This document shows, piece by piece, positions 18,925 to 27,441 of a stretch of DNA of 64,000 nucleotides. Location of the stretch: the NCBI GenBank assembly GCA_964511015.1, contig CAZEDX010000007.1, positions 1 to 64,000 of the forward strand. The letters are read 5' to 3'. The notes below the pieces were generated by a model that saw nothing but the letters and a program-made list of their open reading frames with translations, was not told the DNA's origin and ran no database searches. A program made the position numbers and the translations under genes. Numbering within the stretch: the stretch's first letter is position 1; every line of letters begins with the position of its first letter. The stretch comes from FEN-1099 sp964511015. Its GTDB lineage: Bacteria; Lernaellota; Lernaellaia; Lernaellales; Lernaellaceae.

Positions 18925-19341
18925 ATGTGGAAATTGTTGGTGCGGTGCGGAGAGGCCGGCGAGGCCGATATTCCAATCGATGGATCATTGACGGTTGGAC
19001 GCGATGCGGGCAATTCGATCTGGCTTGACGACCCCCTGGTTTCACGCCGCCACGCGCGTGTGCGTTTGCGTGGCGACGAACTGTTGTTGGAAGACCTCGG
19101 CAGTGCCAACGGCGTGCTGCGCAACGGGGAGCCGGTCGATCAGTCGGCGCTCCTACGGGCGGGCGACGTGCTGGTAATCGGCTCAACGACCTTGTTGGTC
19201 ACCTGGACGGCAGTTGATGGCACTTCGGCCACTACATCCCGACCGTTGGATGCCACCGCTTCTTTGTCCATGATAAACGACGATGATGTGTTGCCTTCGT
19301 CGAATCAGACCCCAAACGAAAAGAGAGGCCAGGCGAAGTGA
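18925..19341 (+). CDS. FHA-domain protein
   Basis: This 138-residue protein is a single forkhead-associated domain (about 4-92), a phosphothreonine-binding module. It has the diagnostic GR-x(n)-S-R-H-A pattern (VGRDAGNSIWL, VSRRHARV), the DLGSANGVLRNG loop and GDVLVIG. The remaining 45 residues are Ser/Thr-rich and look flexible, and could be phosphorylated. GAGGGA lies five bases before the ATG. It is transcribed away from grpE. The nearest Ser/Thr kinase in the window is 37 kb away, so its partner is unknown. Confidence 0.9.
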   Translation: MWKLLVRCGEAGEADIPIDGSLTVGRDAGNSIWLDDPLVSRRHARVRLRGDELLLEDLGSANGVLRNGEPVDQSALLRAGDVLVIGSTTLLVTWTAVDGTSATTSRPLDATASLSMINDDDVLPSSNQTPNEKRGQAK

Positions 19342-19453
19342 GGCTGTCTGGCGACGTTGTTGGTGATCGGCACTGCCGCTGTCGTGATATGGAGTGTGTT
19401 GTGTTGAGGTCACGGAACATTCGCCGTCATTTGCGCGGCCAGAGGAAGAGGCA

Positions 19454-19849
19454 ATGACCGGACGAAAACCTTCGCTGGAGGACACTACCGCCATCCGCAC
19501 CAAGACGGATCTGATCAAGACCGCGAAGAAGAACAGGCGCGAGCCCCCCGGCGGAGTGCCGTTCTTGCTGGTGCTGTCCGGACCGCTCAAGCACAAGAAA
19601 GTGCTGTTGCTCGCCAGTGAAACCTTGCTGGGCCGTAGCCGGAAATGTCACGTGCGGCTGTCGGATCCCACCGTGTCGCAATTGCATGCCGCAATCACGC
19701 GTACACCGGAAGGCGTGTTCGTGCGCGATCTGGGCAGTTCTAACGGCACTCATCTCAACGGCGCGGCGGTGGAAAATTCGCGAGCGCTCGCCGACCGCGA
19801 CCGGTTGTTCATCGGGGGCACCGAACTCGAGTACCGCGCGGGGAATTGA
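19454..19849 (+). CDS. FHA-domain protein (second copy)
   Basis: A 131-residue protein with an N-terminal Thr/Lys-rich tail (about 1-40, including the TTAIRTKTD region) and an FHA domain (about 42-128) with LLGRSRKCHVRL, VSQLHAAI in place of the usual SRxHA, and DLGSSNGTHLNG. The ATG at 19454 was chosen because AGGAAGAGG precedes it; the frame extends 20 codons upstream without a ribosome site. Ser-Gln-Leu-His replaces Ser-Arg-x-His, so the phosphothreonine-contacting Arg after Ser is missing. It is probably co-transcribed with the first FHA gene 112 bases upstream. Confidence 0.85.
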   Translation: MTGRKPSLEDTTAIRTKTDLIKTAKKNRREPPGGVPFLLVLSGPLKHKKVLLLASETLLGRSRKCHVRLSDPTVSQLHAAITRTPEGVFVRDLGSSNGTHLNGAAVENSRALADRDRLFIGGTELEYRAGN

Positions 19850-19894
19850 TGGGTAGTTGGCGGGTTATAACCGGTTTATCTTGCGGCAGGCGGA

Positions 19895-20320
19895 TTATTC
19901 CGAATGAAACTTGTTGTACAGGCAATGCCACTTGCCCCAACAGAACCAATAGTTGATCACGGGGCGAACATGTTTCGCCTGATCGAGTGGACAAATCGTG
20001 CGGGGCAGCTTGTCGAGCTTAATCACCTGGACTTCATGTTCGGTTTCGCCGATTCGCGGCTGATAGATCACCACGAGTTCCGGCACCGGTCGGCCAGGGT
20101 ATTTGATCGTGTAGGCGGCGCGTACTTCCCAAATCTCGCGGCGGTTCTGGCTGTTAACATCCCATAGCGCGGCGTCCAACGCCTTCTGGTTGTCATAACA
20201 ATCGAAGCGAAAGTGCGCTTGATAGGCATCTGCCGCGCGCAATCCGACGACAAACAATAGCACGACGATGACCAGCAGAAAGGCCACATCGAGGACGGAA
20301 AAACCGCGTTGATGCTTCAT
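19895..20320 (-). CDS. Type IV pilin-like (pseudopilin) small membrane protein
   Basis: The N-terminus MKHQRGFSVLDVAFLLVIVVLL matches a class III prepilin signal in form: a short basic leader, G-F-S cleavage site, and a hydrophobic helix starting immediately after. The residue at +5 is Asp rather than Glu. The 141-residue body has a compact beta-rich C-terminal part with three cysteines, two of them near the end. It overlaps the B-box gene upstream by four bases, so the two are co-expressed. No pilus assembly gene is in the window, so membership of a pilus or secretion system is inferred from the signal alone. Confidence 0.6.
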   Translation of the reverse strand: MKHQRGFSVLDVAFLLVIVVLLFVVGLRAADAYQAHFRFDCYDNQKALDAALWDVNSQNRREIWEVRAAYTIKYPGRPVPELVVIYQPRIGETEHEVQVIKLDKLPRTICPLDQAKHVRPVINYWFCWGKWHCLYNKFHSE

Positions 20321-20940
20321 CGGATCTTCACCACCCCGTCCGCCGTTGCGTAGAGCTTGCGGAACCCGAAGCGATCCGCGCGCGGTAGATTGAGAATGAA
20401 TCCCTCCGGTCCGTTCACCGGTGTATAGACGTAGTCTTCCTCCGTTCCCAGTACGCTGGGCTTGTGCTCGAGGTAGTCGGGGAAAAGCTCGACCAGTTTC
20501 TCAGGAAACTGACCCTGGTGGTCGTTCGCGTAAGCAAACAGCTTGGCTACGATGTAGCTCATCTCCGGCGCCGGGTCGCCTTGATCGGCGAAGCGTTTGG
20601 TGTCGAAGGTCGCCGGTGTGCCCGCCCGGCCGATGTAGTGGCCCAAGAACAAGTGAATACCAACCAAGGCGAGAATGGTCAGCACAAGCCAACCGTTGAT
20701 GTATTCCAACGCCTTGTCGATACGGCCGGGTTTTTCGATGCGTGCTTCACGCAGGCGTTGCACCCGATCGCGGTACTTGATCATGTCCTCGTCGGCATAG
20801 TCGACCGCTTGCTCCAGGGTGCAAGCGGGGCAGACCACGTGGTCTTCGTCGTCAAACCGCATGCAGTCTTCGCAAATCGGTTTGCCGCAACTCGAGCATT
20901 CGTAGATTGCATCTTTGGTCGGGTGGAAGTAGCACTTCAT
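20317..20940 (-). CDS. B-box-type zinc-binding membrane protein
   Basis: The 207-residue product begins with a treble-clef zinc motif resembling a B-box (CYFHPTKDAIYECSSCGKP-x-CEDC ... CPAC). A cytoplasmic charged linker and one transmembrane helix follow (about 100-120: INGWLVLTILALVGIHLF), then a soluble domain of about 90 residues ending in a G-F-x-L-x-L strand region. The ATG at 20940 is preferred to an upstream ATG because the zinc motif begins right there. GAGG lies about 11 bases upstream. Similar B-box/TM proteins sit next to pilin-like proteins in some Gram-negative genomes, but their role is not established. Confidence 0.7.
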   Translation of the reverse strand: MKCYFHPTKDAIYECSSCGKPICEDCMRFDDEDHVVCPACTLEQAVDYADEDMIKYRDRVQRLREARIEKPGRIDKALEYINGWLVLTILALVGIHLFLGHYIGRAGTPATFDTKRFADQGDPAPEMSYIVAKLFAYANDHQGQFPEKLVELFPDYLEHKPSVLGTEEDYVYTPVNGPEGFILNLPRADRFGFRKLYATADGVVKIR

Positions 20941-20961
20941 GCCAATCGAATCCTCGACATT

Positions 20962-20991
20962 ATTATAGTCGTGCCTCCGCAGTTGGCGCAA
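20962..20991 (-). promoter_or_regulatory. Possible promoter for the B-box/pilin-like pair
   Basis: On the minus strand a perfect -10 TATAAT (20967-20962) has an 18-base spacer to TTGCGC (20991-20986, 3 of 6). It lies in the 58-base gap after the histidine kinase and 21 bases before the B-box ATG, so an independent start for this pair is plausible but weakly supported. Confidence 0.4.
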
Positions 20992-20998
20992 ATGTGCT

Positions 20999-22723
20999 TC
21001 ATGACTCGAAGTCTTCGTTGAATGCCGCCGGTAGGGAGGGGTCCTTTCCCGGCGGACGATCGATCGGCAAGGTGATCGTGAACGCGGTGCCGTGCTGTGG
21101 TTTGCTGGCGAAATGGATTTCTCCGCCCATCGCTTCGATCAACATCTTCGACAGCGGCATGCCCAGTCCCAACCCTTCGTGGTGGACATCGATGCGCTCG
21201 ATCTGCTGGAAGCGGTCGAAGACCTTATGCTTGTCCTCCGGCCGAATGCCGATGCCCGTGTCGGCCACGATCAAACGGGCACATAGCTGGCCGCCCACCT
21301 CGCTCAGGTTCAGACTAACAGTGATACGGCCCCGCTCGGTGAACTTGATCGCGTTGGAAAGCAGATTGGTCAGGACTTGCACCACCCGGTCGGCGTCGAC
21401 CAACGCACGGCGCAGGCGCTGGTCGCTGGCGATCTCGATTTCCAGCTTGAGCCCCTTCTTTTCGACGGCGATTCGGTAGGCCTCTGCATTCTGGCGCACC
21501 AGTGCTGCCAAATTGGTGATGCGGTAGTTGAAAAGCATGCGGCCGGCCTCCAACCGGGTCATGTCGAGCAATACGTTGATCAACCGGCTGAGCCGCTCCG
21601 CCTCGTACCGTACGATCGACAGCAGGTTTTCCCGATCCTTCTCGGGCAACTTGAGGTCTTTGCTTAGCAATGCCTCGGCGCTGGCGCTGATGCTGGTCAG
21701 CGGCGTTTTCAGCTCATGCGACACCAGGCTGATGAAATCGTCCTTGTTCTTGTCCAATTCCCGCAGCTTGTTCAGCGCTTCTTCCAATTCAGCGGTGCGT
21801 TCAAGGATGCGCTCTTCCAGGGTGAGATTGAGTTGCATGAGTTCGAAATCGGCCTTTTCCAGTGCTTCTTGTTTTTCCGCTAGCTCGCGCCGGGCATTAA
21901 CCAGTTTGCCGGTCATCTCGGCAAATTGCGAAGTCAACAGGCCAACCTCGTCACGGCGGTGGCTGACGAGATCCACCGGTTGTGTGCCATCGAATTTCTC
22001 CATCGCCCTGGCAAGATCCTCGAGCGGTCTGCTGAGCGTGGTGGTCAACCGGCGGCTCATGGCCAAGGCGGCCAGGCTCAATGCCAAAAACAGCGACACC
22101 GCAAACAGATCTAGCCGCGAAGCCGTTTGGTCGATTTTGGCCTGCACATCGTCGGCGAAATCGTTTCGCCACCGAGTCGAAAGGGTGGATTCACCTGGCT
22201 CCAGCCCTAGTGATACCACCAACACCAGCACGTCGCCGCCGGGCGTCAATTCGGCGGTCTGGAATGGAAAGCGGTTTTGGGCCAGAAAATGGGCTACCTG
22301 GTCACGGCGTTCGGTTTGGGCTGGCAGCGCGTCCCAGTCGCCCGGATTCAACAACCGGCCTTCCCGATCAAACAGCAACGCCACCACGGCTTGGTCGGCC
22401 AATTTGGTCACGAGTTGCTGGCGAGCAGCCACCGCGTCCCCTTCGTTTTTGGCCAGCAACTGCTGGTAGTCCGCCACTGCTAGCGCGATGTCATGTGCGA
22501 GGTGTTTTTTCAGGTTGGCGTTGACCGTGGCCCGCAGGAGATCGACCTTGCGTTGGCCGAAGTCGGTCGCGTCTTTGACGATCAGCAGGTCTGTGGCGTC
22601 GAGCATCTGGCCGAGTAGATGGTACATCAACGCCAGCGGCGTCAGGGAGAACAGCAGAATCCACAGTAGGATTCGGTTGCGCAAGCCCAACGCACGATGA
22701 AATCTGGCACTCTGGCCCGTCAT
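20999..22723 (-). CDS. Membrane sensor histidine kinase
   Basis: This 574-residue kinase has a TM helix at about 17-37, an extracytoplasmic sensor (about 40-203), a second TM (about 204-223) and a HAMP linker (about 224-280). A coiled coil leads to the HisKA domain with phosphoacceptor His336 in SLVSHELKTP, and a HATPase domain (N box LTNLLSNAIKF, G1 VADTGIGIRPEDK, G2 GLGLGMPLSKML). It starts three bases after the metallo-hydrolase gene, at the downstream end of an operon whose first gene is an NtrX-like regulator. There is no other partner nearby, so those two could form a pair. Its signal is unknown. Confidence 0.9.
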   Translation of the reverse strand: MTGQSARFHRALGLRNRILLWILLFSLTPLALMYHLLGQMLDATDLLIVKDATDFGQRKVDLLRATVNANLKKHLAHDIALAVADYQQLLAKNEGDAVAARQQLVTKLADQAVVALLFDREGRLLNPGDWDALPAQTERRDQVAHFLAQNRFPFQTAELTPGGDVLVLVVSLGLEPGESTLSTRWRNDFADDVQAKIDQTASRLDLFAVSLFLALSLAALAMSRRLTTTLSRPLEDLARAMEKFDGTQPVDLVSHRRDEVGLLTSQFAEMTGKLVNARRELAEKQEALEKADFELMQLNLTLEERILERTAELEEALNKLRELDKNKDDFISLVSHELKTPLTSISASAEALLSKDLKLPEKDRENLLSIVRYEAERLSRLINVLLDMTRLEAGRMLFNYRITNLAALVRQNAEAYRIAVEKKGLKLEIEIASDQRLRRALVDADRVVQVLTNLLSNAIKFTERGRITVSLNLSEVGGQLCARLIVADTGIGIRPEDKHKVFDRFQQIERIDVHHEGLGLGMPLSKMLIEAMGGEIHFASKPQHGTAFTITLPIDRPPGKDPSLPAAFNEDFES

Positions 22724-22726
22724 CGG

Positions 22727-23539
22727 CTAAAACGGAATCCTTTCGTACGGTTGGGGCACCACGATTTCCACTTCGGGAGCCACGATCCGGACTCGCCGCC
22801 CGAACTCGTGCGGGTCGGACCTCGGGATATAGCGCGTGTCGGGCGCGAGCGGGAGAGAAAAATCCTCGAAGTGGAACGGCACTATTCTCTCCGGTTGCAC
22901 GCGCCGCAGCAACCGCGGAAGGAAGTCCTCAGTATAGGTGTATCCGGACACGCACACCCATGCCGAACCAACTCGCCGGAAAGGCAACAAGTTGTCGATC
23001 AGATTGGCCGTGCCTTGGTGGTAGATGGTTCGCCCCCCGGCGGTCACAAACACCAACAGGGGCGGATCGCCGTGCCGGTAGTGCCAGACCCACAGCGGTG
23101 GTTTTAGGTCGGGCGAAATCTTTCCGGGAAAGGGCACCTGTCCGAACATGACATTGCCGTGGCGCGTCTTGACGGCTTCAACGGTGAACGGACCGACCGA
23201 TACGGTTTCGCCGCCCGCCAGCACCTGCGCACAACCGGGCAGGCCGTGCAGGCGCAACAGCGTATCGGTGCTTTCATTGCCCCAGACCGGCACATCCAGG
23301 CGACGCGCGATGAACGGCACGTCGACCAAATGGTCGGAGTGGCTGTGCGTCACGACGACGCCGATGACCCGGCCTTCGATGCCGGTCAGATAGGCGGCCA
23401 CCCGGTCTTTGTCCGGCTCCAGTGGGCGGGTGAAGGTGCGCAGTTTGCTGTGGCGCGACAGGTGCGGATCGATCAGCAACACCTGCCCTTGGTGTTCCAG
23501 TTCAAGACTCGCTGTCCCGAGCCACTTCGCGGTAGCCAT
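22727..23539 (-). CDS. Metallo-beta-lactamase-fold hydrolase (UlaG-like)
   Basis: The 270-residue protein has the metal motif THSHSDH (His65, His67, Asp69, His70) after the WLGTASLELE opening strand, typical of UlaG-like/NAPE-PLD-like hydrolases. These act on phosphoesters, lactones or N-acyl phospholipids, and substrate cannot be predicted here. There is no signal peptide, so it is probably cytoplasmic. Its start overlaps the end of trmJ by 38 bases and it runs to three bases before the histidine kinase. Confidence 0.8.
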   Translation of the reverse strand: MATAKWLGTASLELEHQGQVLLIDPHLSRHSKLRTFTRPLEPDKDRVAAYLTGIEGRVIGVVVTHSHSDHLVDVPFIARRLDVPVWGNESTDTLLRLHGLPGCAQVLAGGETVSVGPFTVEAVKTRHGNVMFGQVPFPGKISPDLKPPLWVWHYRHGDPPLLVFVTAGGRTIYHQGTANLIDNLLPFRRVGSAWVCVSGYTYTEDFLPRLLRRVQPERIVPFHFEDFSLPLAPDTRYIPRSDPHEFGRRVRIVAPEVEIVVPQPYERIPF

Positions 23540-24299
23540 CGCGTACCCCCGTCTTCGCCACGTGGTCCAGATACCACTCGGTGTCTTGTAAAATGCCGCG
23601 GAGAATGCGGACTTCGCGCTCGTCCGGTTCGGCTCGCAGATAGATACGGCGTAGCGTGCGCATGATGGCCTCCGGGTTCTGTGGGCTTAAGAAACCCACT
23701 TCCAGATACATGCGGCGCATATGCCGGAACATGCGCTCCATGGTGCCGTGACTGGCCGGGCGGCGCGGGGTCATCGCGGTCGGCGTTTGGATCGCCGCCG
23801 CGAACAACTCATAGGTGATCACACACACTGCCTGTGCCAGGTTGAGGCTGCGATGGGCGGGATCGGTTTCGACCTCGACCACGCGGGCGCACAGATCAAG
23901 TTCCTCGTTCGACAGGCCGTCGGCTTCGTTGCCGAACACCAGAGCCGCGGTCTTGCCTTCGCCCACTCGTGGCAACAACCATTCCGGTAGTGACTTGCTG
24001 GTGCAGAAACGCGGCCGGAACTTGCCGGTGCGCCGCGAGGTGCCGACGACAAATTCGAAACCGGCCAAGGCGTCGGCCAGTGTGGCATGATGCTCGGCCT
24101 GGCGCACGATTTCGTAAGCGTTGGGCGCCATCTGCCGGCAAAAGTCGGTGTCCACGTTGCACGGTTGTACCAGCAGCATGCGGGACAGACCAAAGTTCTT
24201 CATGGCGCGCGCGGCCTGGCCAACGTTGCCGTCGCCGGCCGGGCGGACAAGCACTACGGCAATCTGGTCCAGGACGGTCGGATGCGCTCGCTGGTTCAT
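23502..24299 (-). CDS. trmJ: TrmJ-type tRNA (Cm32/Um32) 2'-O-methyltransferase
   Basis: A SPOUT (TrmH-family) methyltransferase of 265 residues. It opens with VVLVRPAGDGNVGQAARAMKNFGL, shows FGNEADGLSNEEL (knotted SAM loop) and SLNLAQAVCVITYEL, and has the C-terminal helical extension that TrmJ uses for tRNA binding. TrmJ methylates the ribose of position 32 in the anticodon loop. The ATG at 24299 is chosen because it overlaps the stop of the upstream gene by four bases; an upstream extension is Arg-rich shadow sequence. Confidence 0.87.
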   Translation of the reverse strand: MNQRAHPTVLDQIAVVLVRPAGDGNVGQAARAMKNFGLSRMLLVQPCNVDTDFCRQMAPNAYEIVRQAEHHATLADALAGFEFVVGTSRRTGKFRPRFCTSKSLPEWLLPRVGEGKTAALVFGNEADGLSNEELDLCARVVEVETDPAHRSLNLAQAVCVITYELFAAAIQTPTAMTPRRPASHGTMERMFRHMRRMYLEVGFLSPQNPEAIMRTLRRIYLRAEPDEREVRILRGILQDTEWYLDHVAKTGVRDGYREVARDSES

Positions 24300-24976
24300 G
24301 GTATCACCTGTGTGAAATTGCCGAAGATGGCCGCCGTATGACGAGGGCCGTCGGCGGCGCCGAGCCAATGGAACCAATCCAGCGGGATTTGGCGTTGGTG
24401 TAAACCCGCCTTAACCAGAATAGCCCAACCGCCCAGACGGTCCATCTCAGGGTGAAATTGAATACCCCACACCGGTTGTCCACGCATACGAAACGCTTGC
24501 ACCGGGCATTGGTCGCTTGCCGCCAGAATGACCGCGTCCGGTGGCAGGTTATGGACCTCATCGAAGTGCGAACAAAAAGCGACTACTTCCGGCGCCAGAC
24601 CGGCAAACAACGGATCGGCGATGTCGAGGCGGATCTTGCGCCAACCGAACTCCGGTTCCTTGGCATGGCGCACTCGACCCCGACCCCAGCAGGCTCGGGC
24701 CAACAGTTGGTGGCCGAAACAAATGCCTAGCACCGGCTTGCCGTCATCGATGGCGCGTTGCACGAATTTGATTTCCCGATGAATCCACGGCCACTCATCG
24801 AGTACCGAGGCTTCCGAGCCGGTAAGCACCAAGCGGTCGAATGAATCGGACGGGGGGAGGGGCTGCCGCACCGCGTCCACGACTTGCGGGGTTTCCTCGA
24901 ACCAACGACGGGTGAGACGACCCTCGCGCATAAACACCGGTTGTACGGAGTTGTCGAGGATCAGCGTGCGCAACAA
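24296..24976 (-). CDS. Class I glutamine amidotransferase-like protein
   Basis: This 226-residue stand-alone GATase domain resembles GMP-synthase-type amidotransferases. The catalytic triad is visible as Cys86 (GICFGHQ), His175 and Glu177 (GIQFHPEM). Family members hydrolyse glutamine or gamma-glutamyl bonds. No synthase subunit is nearby, so the acceptor is unknown. It starts one base after the pyrF stop and overlaps trmJ by four bases. Confidence 0.85.
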   Translation of the reverse strand: MLRTLILDNSVQPVFMREGRLTRRWFEETPQVVDAVRQPLPPSDSFDRLVLTGSEASVLDEWPWIHREIKFVQRAIDDGKPVLGICFGHQLLARACWGRGRVRHAKEPEFGWRKIRLDIADPLFAGLAPEVVAFCSHFDEVHNLPPDAVILAASDQCPVQAFRMRGQPVWGIQFHPEMDRLGGWAILVKAGLHQRQIPLDWFHWLGAADGPRHTAAIFGNFTQVIP

Positions 24977-25717
24977 CTAGGCGCCTCCGCTGGCGATCTC
25001 CGCCACGATGGCGTCGGCCGCCTCGGCCGGATCGGGAGCCTGGGTGATCGGCCGGCCGATTACCAGGAAATCAGAACCATTGGCTACCGCGCCGGCCGGT
25101 GTGCAAAGGCGTTTCTGGTCGCCGGCATCGCTGCCTGCGGGACGGATGCCGGGGCTGACCACGAGGAAATCGGCACCGCATTCGCGCTTGATCGCCGCCG
25201 CTTCCTGCGCGCTGGCGACCACGCCGTCGACGCCGCATTCCTTGGCCAAAACCGCCAGACGGAGCGCCGCTTCTTCCGGCGTGCCGAGGATGCCGACCTC
25301 GCGCAGATCCTGCCCGTTCAAGCTGGTCAGCACGGTCACTGCGACGACCAGCGGCGGCTTCTTGTCGGGCGGAGGCAAGACTTCGTGCGCGGCCTGCACG
25401 GCGGCGCGCATCATCTCGCGGCCGCCGGAAGCATGGATGTTCAACATCCATACGCCGCTACGGGTGGCGGAACGCACCGCGCCGGCCACCGTGTTCGGTA
25501 TGTCATGGAACTTCAGGTCGAGGAAGACATTGCAGTCCTCCAAAACCAGCCGGTCGACAAAACTGCGGCCTTCGCTACGAAAGCCCGCGGTCACGAACAG
25601 TTCCTTGCCCACCTTGAAGCCGCCGACGTGACCGTCGAGCTCGGCGACCAGGCGGAACGCCGCTTCGAAGTCGTTCACGTCTAGCGCAACCAACACCCGG
25701 TCAAGCGGTCGCAGCAT
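24977..25717 (-). CDS. pyrF: Orotidine-5'-phosphate decarboxylase
   Basis: PyrF makes UMP from OMP, the last step of de novo pyrimidine synthesis. The TIM-barrel landmarks are present: VLVALDVNDF at the first strand, the catalytic D-x-K-x-x-D network in FLDLKFHDIPNTV (about 74-86), and VVSPGIRPAG near the phosphate site. At 246 residues the length is normal. Its start overlaps the 3' end of proS by 17 bases. Confidence 0.95.
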   Translation of the reverse strand: MLRPLDRVLVALDVNDFEAAFRLVAELDGHVGGFKVGKELFVTAGFRSEGRSFVDRLVLEDCNVFLDLKFHDIPNTVAGAVRSATRSGVWMLNIHASGGREMMRAAVQAAHEVLPPPDKKPPLVVAVTVLTSLNGQDLREVGILGTPEEAALRLAVLAKECGVDGVVASAQEAAAIKRECGADFLVVSPGIRPAGSDAGDQKRLCTPAGAVANGSDFLVIGRPITQAPDPAEAADAIVAEIASGGA

Positions 25718-27431
25718 GACTTTCCTCGCGTATGATGGTGCGAATCTTATCGACGATCTCGCTGCGCGGCACCAGCTCGAACTTGGCGACCGACCGGCGT
25801 TTGAGTTCCACCGCCTGCTGGTCCAGCGCTTTCTTGCCCACGGTGATGCGTAGCGGGAAGCCGATCAGATCGGCGTCCTTGAATTTGACGCCCGGCCGTT
25901 CGTCGCGGTCGTCCAACACGGTTTCGAAACCCGCCGCGATCAACTCGTCGTAGAGTTGCTGTGCCGCCTGGTACTCCGGTCCGTCGGTCTTGCCGATGGG
26001 CACCACGATCACCTGGTAGGGCGCGAGTGGTAACGGCCAAATGATGCCGTCGGCATCGTGATTCTGCTCGATCGACGCAGCGGCGGTGCGGCCGATCCCG
26101 ATACCGTAGCAGCCCATGATCATTTCTTTTTCGACGCCGTTTTCGTCGAGGAACGTGGCGCGCATGTTCTTGGAGTACTTGGTGCCCAGTTTGAAGATGT
26201 GGCCGACCTCGATACCGCGCTGCAGGCAAAGTTTGCCGGGCGCGCAACGCGGGCAGGGGTCGCCGATTTCCGCCTGCCGGATGTCAGCGAATTGGGTGGG
26301 GGTGAAATCGCGGCCCAGGTTAACGCCGGTCACGTGCACGTCGACCTCGTTGCCGCCGGCGACGAAATTGCCGCGCCCGCGGAGGCTGAAGTCGGCGATC
26401 AGCCGTTCAACCTTTAAACCCTGCGGACCGGCGAAACCCACTGGTGCGCCGGTGACCTGCTCGATCGTGGCCGGGTCGGCCAGATCTAGCGCATCGGCTT
26501 TGAGCAAACGCTGCAACTTGATCGCGTTGACTTCATGGTTGCCAGCAACCAGCGCCACCACCGGTTGGCCGTCGGCGACGAATACGAGGGTCTTGATCAG
26601 ATCGCGCGGCTGCACGCCCAGGAAGTTGGACACTTCCTCGATCGTGCGCCGGTTCGGCGTCGGCACCCGCTTCATTTCCTGCAGTGGGCCGGCAAACGGC
26701 TGTTCGGGCGCGATCGCCACTTCTGCCTTCTCCAGGTTCGCCGCGTAGCCGCAGTGGTCGCAGTAGATGATGGCGTCTTCGCCGGTTTCCGCCAGCACCA
26801 TGAACTCGGCGCTGTAGCTGCCGCCGATGTTGCCGCTGTCGGCCTCGACCTCGCGGAACCGTAAGCCGCACCGCTGGAAGATGCGGTGATACGCCTGACG
26901 CATGGCCTCGTAGCTGACGTTGGCACCGGCGTCATCGATGTCGAAACTATAGGCGTCCTTCATCACGAATTCGCGCGCGCGCATCAGGCCGAAGCGCGGA
27001 CGCACTTCGTCGCGGAATTTGGTTTGGATCTGGTACAGGTTGATCGGCAGTTCGCGATACGAACGCACATCGCGCCGCACCAAGTCGGTGATCACTTCTT
27101 CGTGCGTCGGGCCGATGCAGAATTCGCGGTTGTGGCGGTCGTGCAGGCGGAGCAATTCCGGACCGTAGAATTGCCAGCGGCCCGATTCCTGCCACAACTC
27201 GGCCGGTTGCACGGCCGGCAGGAGCACTTCCTGCGCGCCGGCGCGATTCATCTCTTCGCGCACGATCTGTTCGACCTTGCGCACCGCGCGCAGTCCGAGC
27301 GGCAGGTAGTCGTAGATGCCGGCGGCGAGCTTGCGGATCATTCCGCCGCGCAGCATGAGTTGATGGCTGAGCGCCTCCGCGTCGGAGGGGACTTCCTTCA
27401 GGGTCGGGGCAAACATCTTCGACAGTCGCAA
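25701..27431 (-). CDS. proS: Prolyl-tRNA synthetase
   Basis: Class II aminoacyl-tRNA synthetase that charges tRNA-Pro. The 576-residue protein has motif 2 (YQIQTKFRDEVRPRFGLMRAREF), the INS editing domain inserted at about 225-385 (deacylates Ala-tRNA-Pro), motif 3 (MGCYGIGIGRTAAA) and a C-terminal anticodon-binding domain (YQVIVVPIGK). This is the long bacterial form. Ten bases separate it from ispG. Confidence 0.97.
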   Translation of the reverse strand: MRLSKMFAPTLKEVPSDAEALSHQLMLRGGMIRKLAAGIYDYLPLGLRAVRKVEQIVREEMNRAGAQEVLLPAVQPAELWQESGRWQFYGPELLRLHDRHNREFCIGPTHEEVITDLVRRDVRSYRELPINLYQIQTKFRDEVRPRFGLMRAREFVMKDAYSFDIDDAGANVSYEAMRQAYHRIFQRCGLRFREVEADSGNIGGSYSAEFMVLAETGEDAIIYCDHCGYAANLEKAEVAIAPEQPFAGPLQEMKRVPTPNRRTIEEVSNFLGVQPRDLIKTLVFVADGQPVVALVAGNHEVNAIKLQRLLKADALDLADPATIEQVTGAPVGFAGPQGLKVERLIADFSLRGRGNFVAGGNEVDVHVTGVNLGRDFTPTQFADIRQAEIGDPCPRCAPGKLCLQRGIEVGHIFKLGTKYSKNMRATFLDENGVEKEMIMGCYGIGIGRTAAASIEQNHDADGIIWPLPLAPYQVIVVPIGKTDGPEYQAAQQLYDELIAAGFETVLDDRDERPGVKFKDADLIGFPLRITVGKKALDQQAVELKRRSVAKFELVPRSEIVDKIRTIIREESHAATA

Positions 27432-27441
27432 CTTGCTCTCC

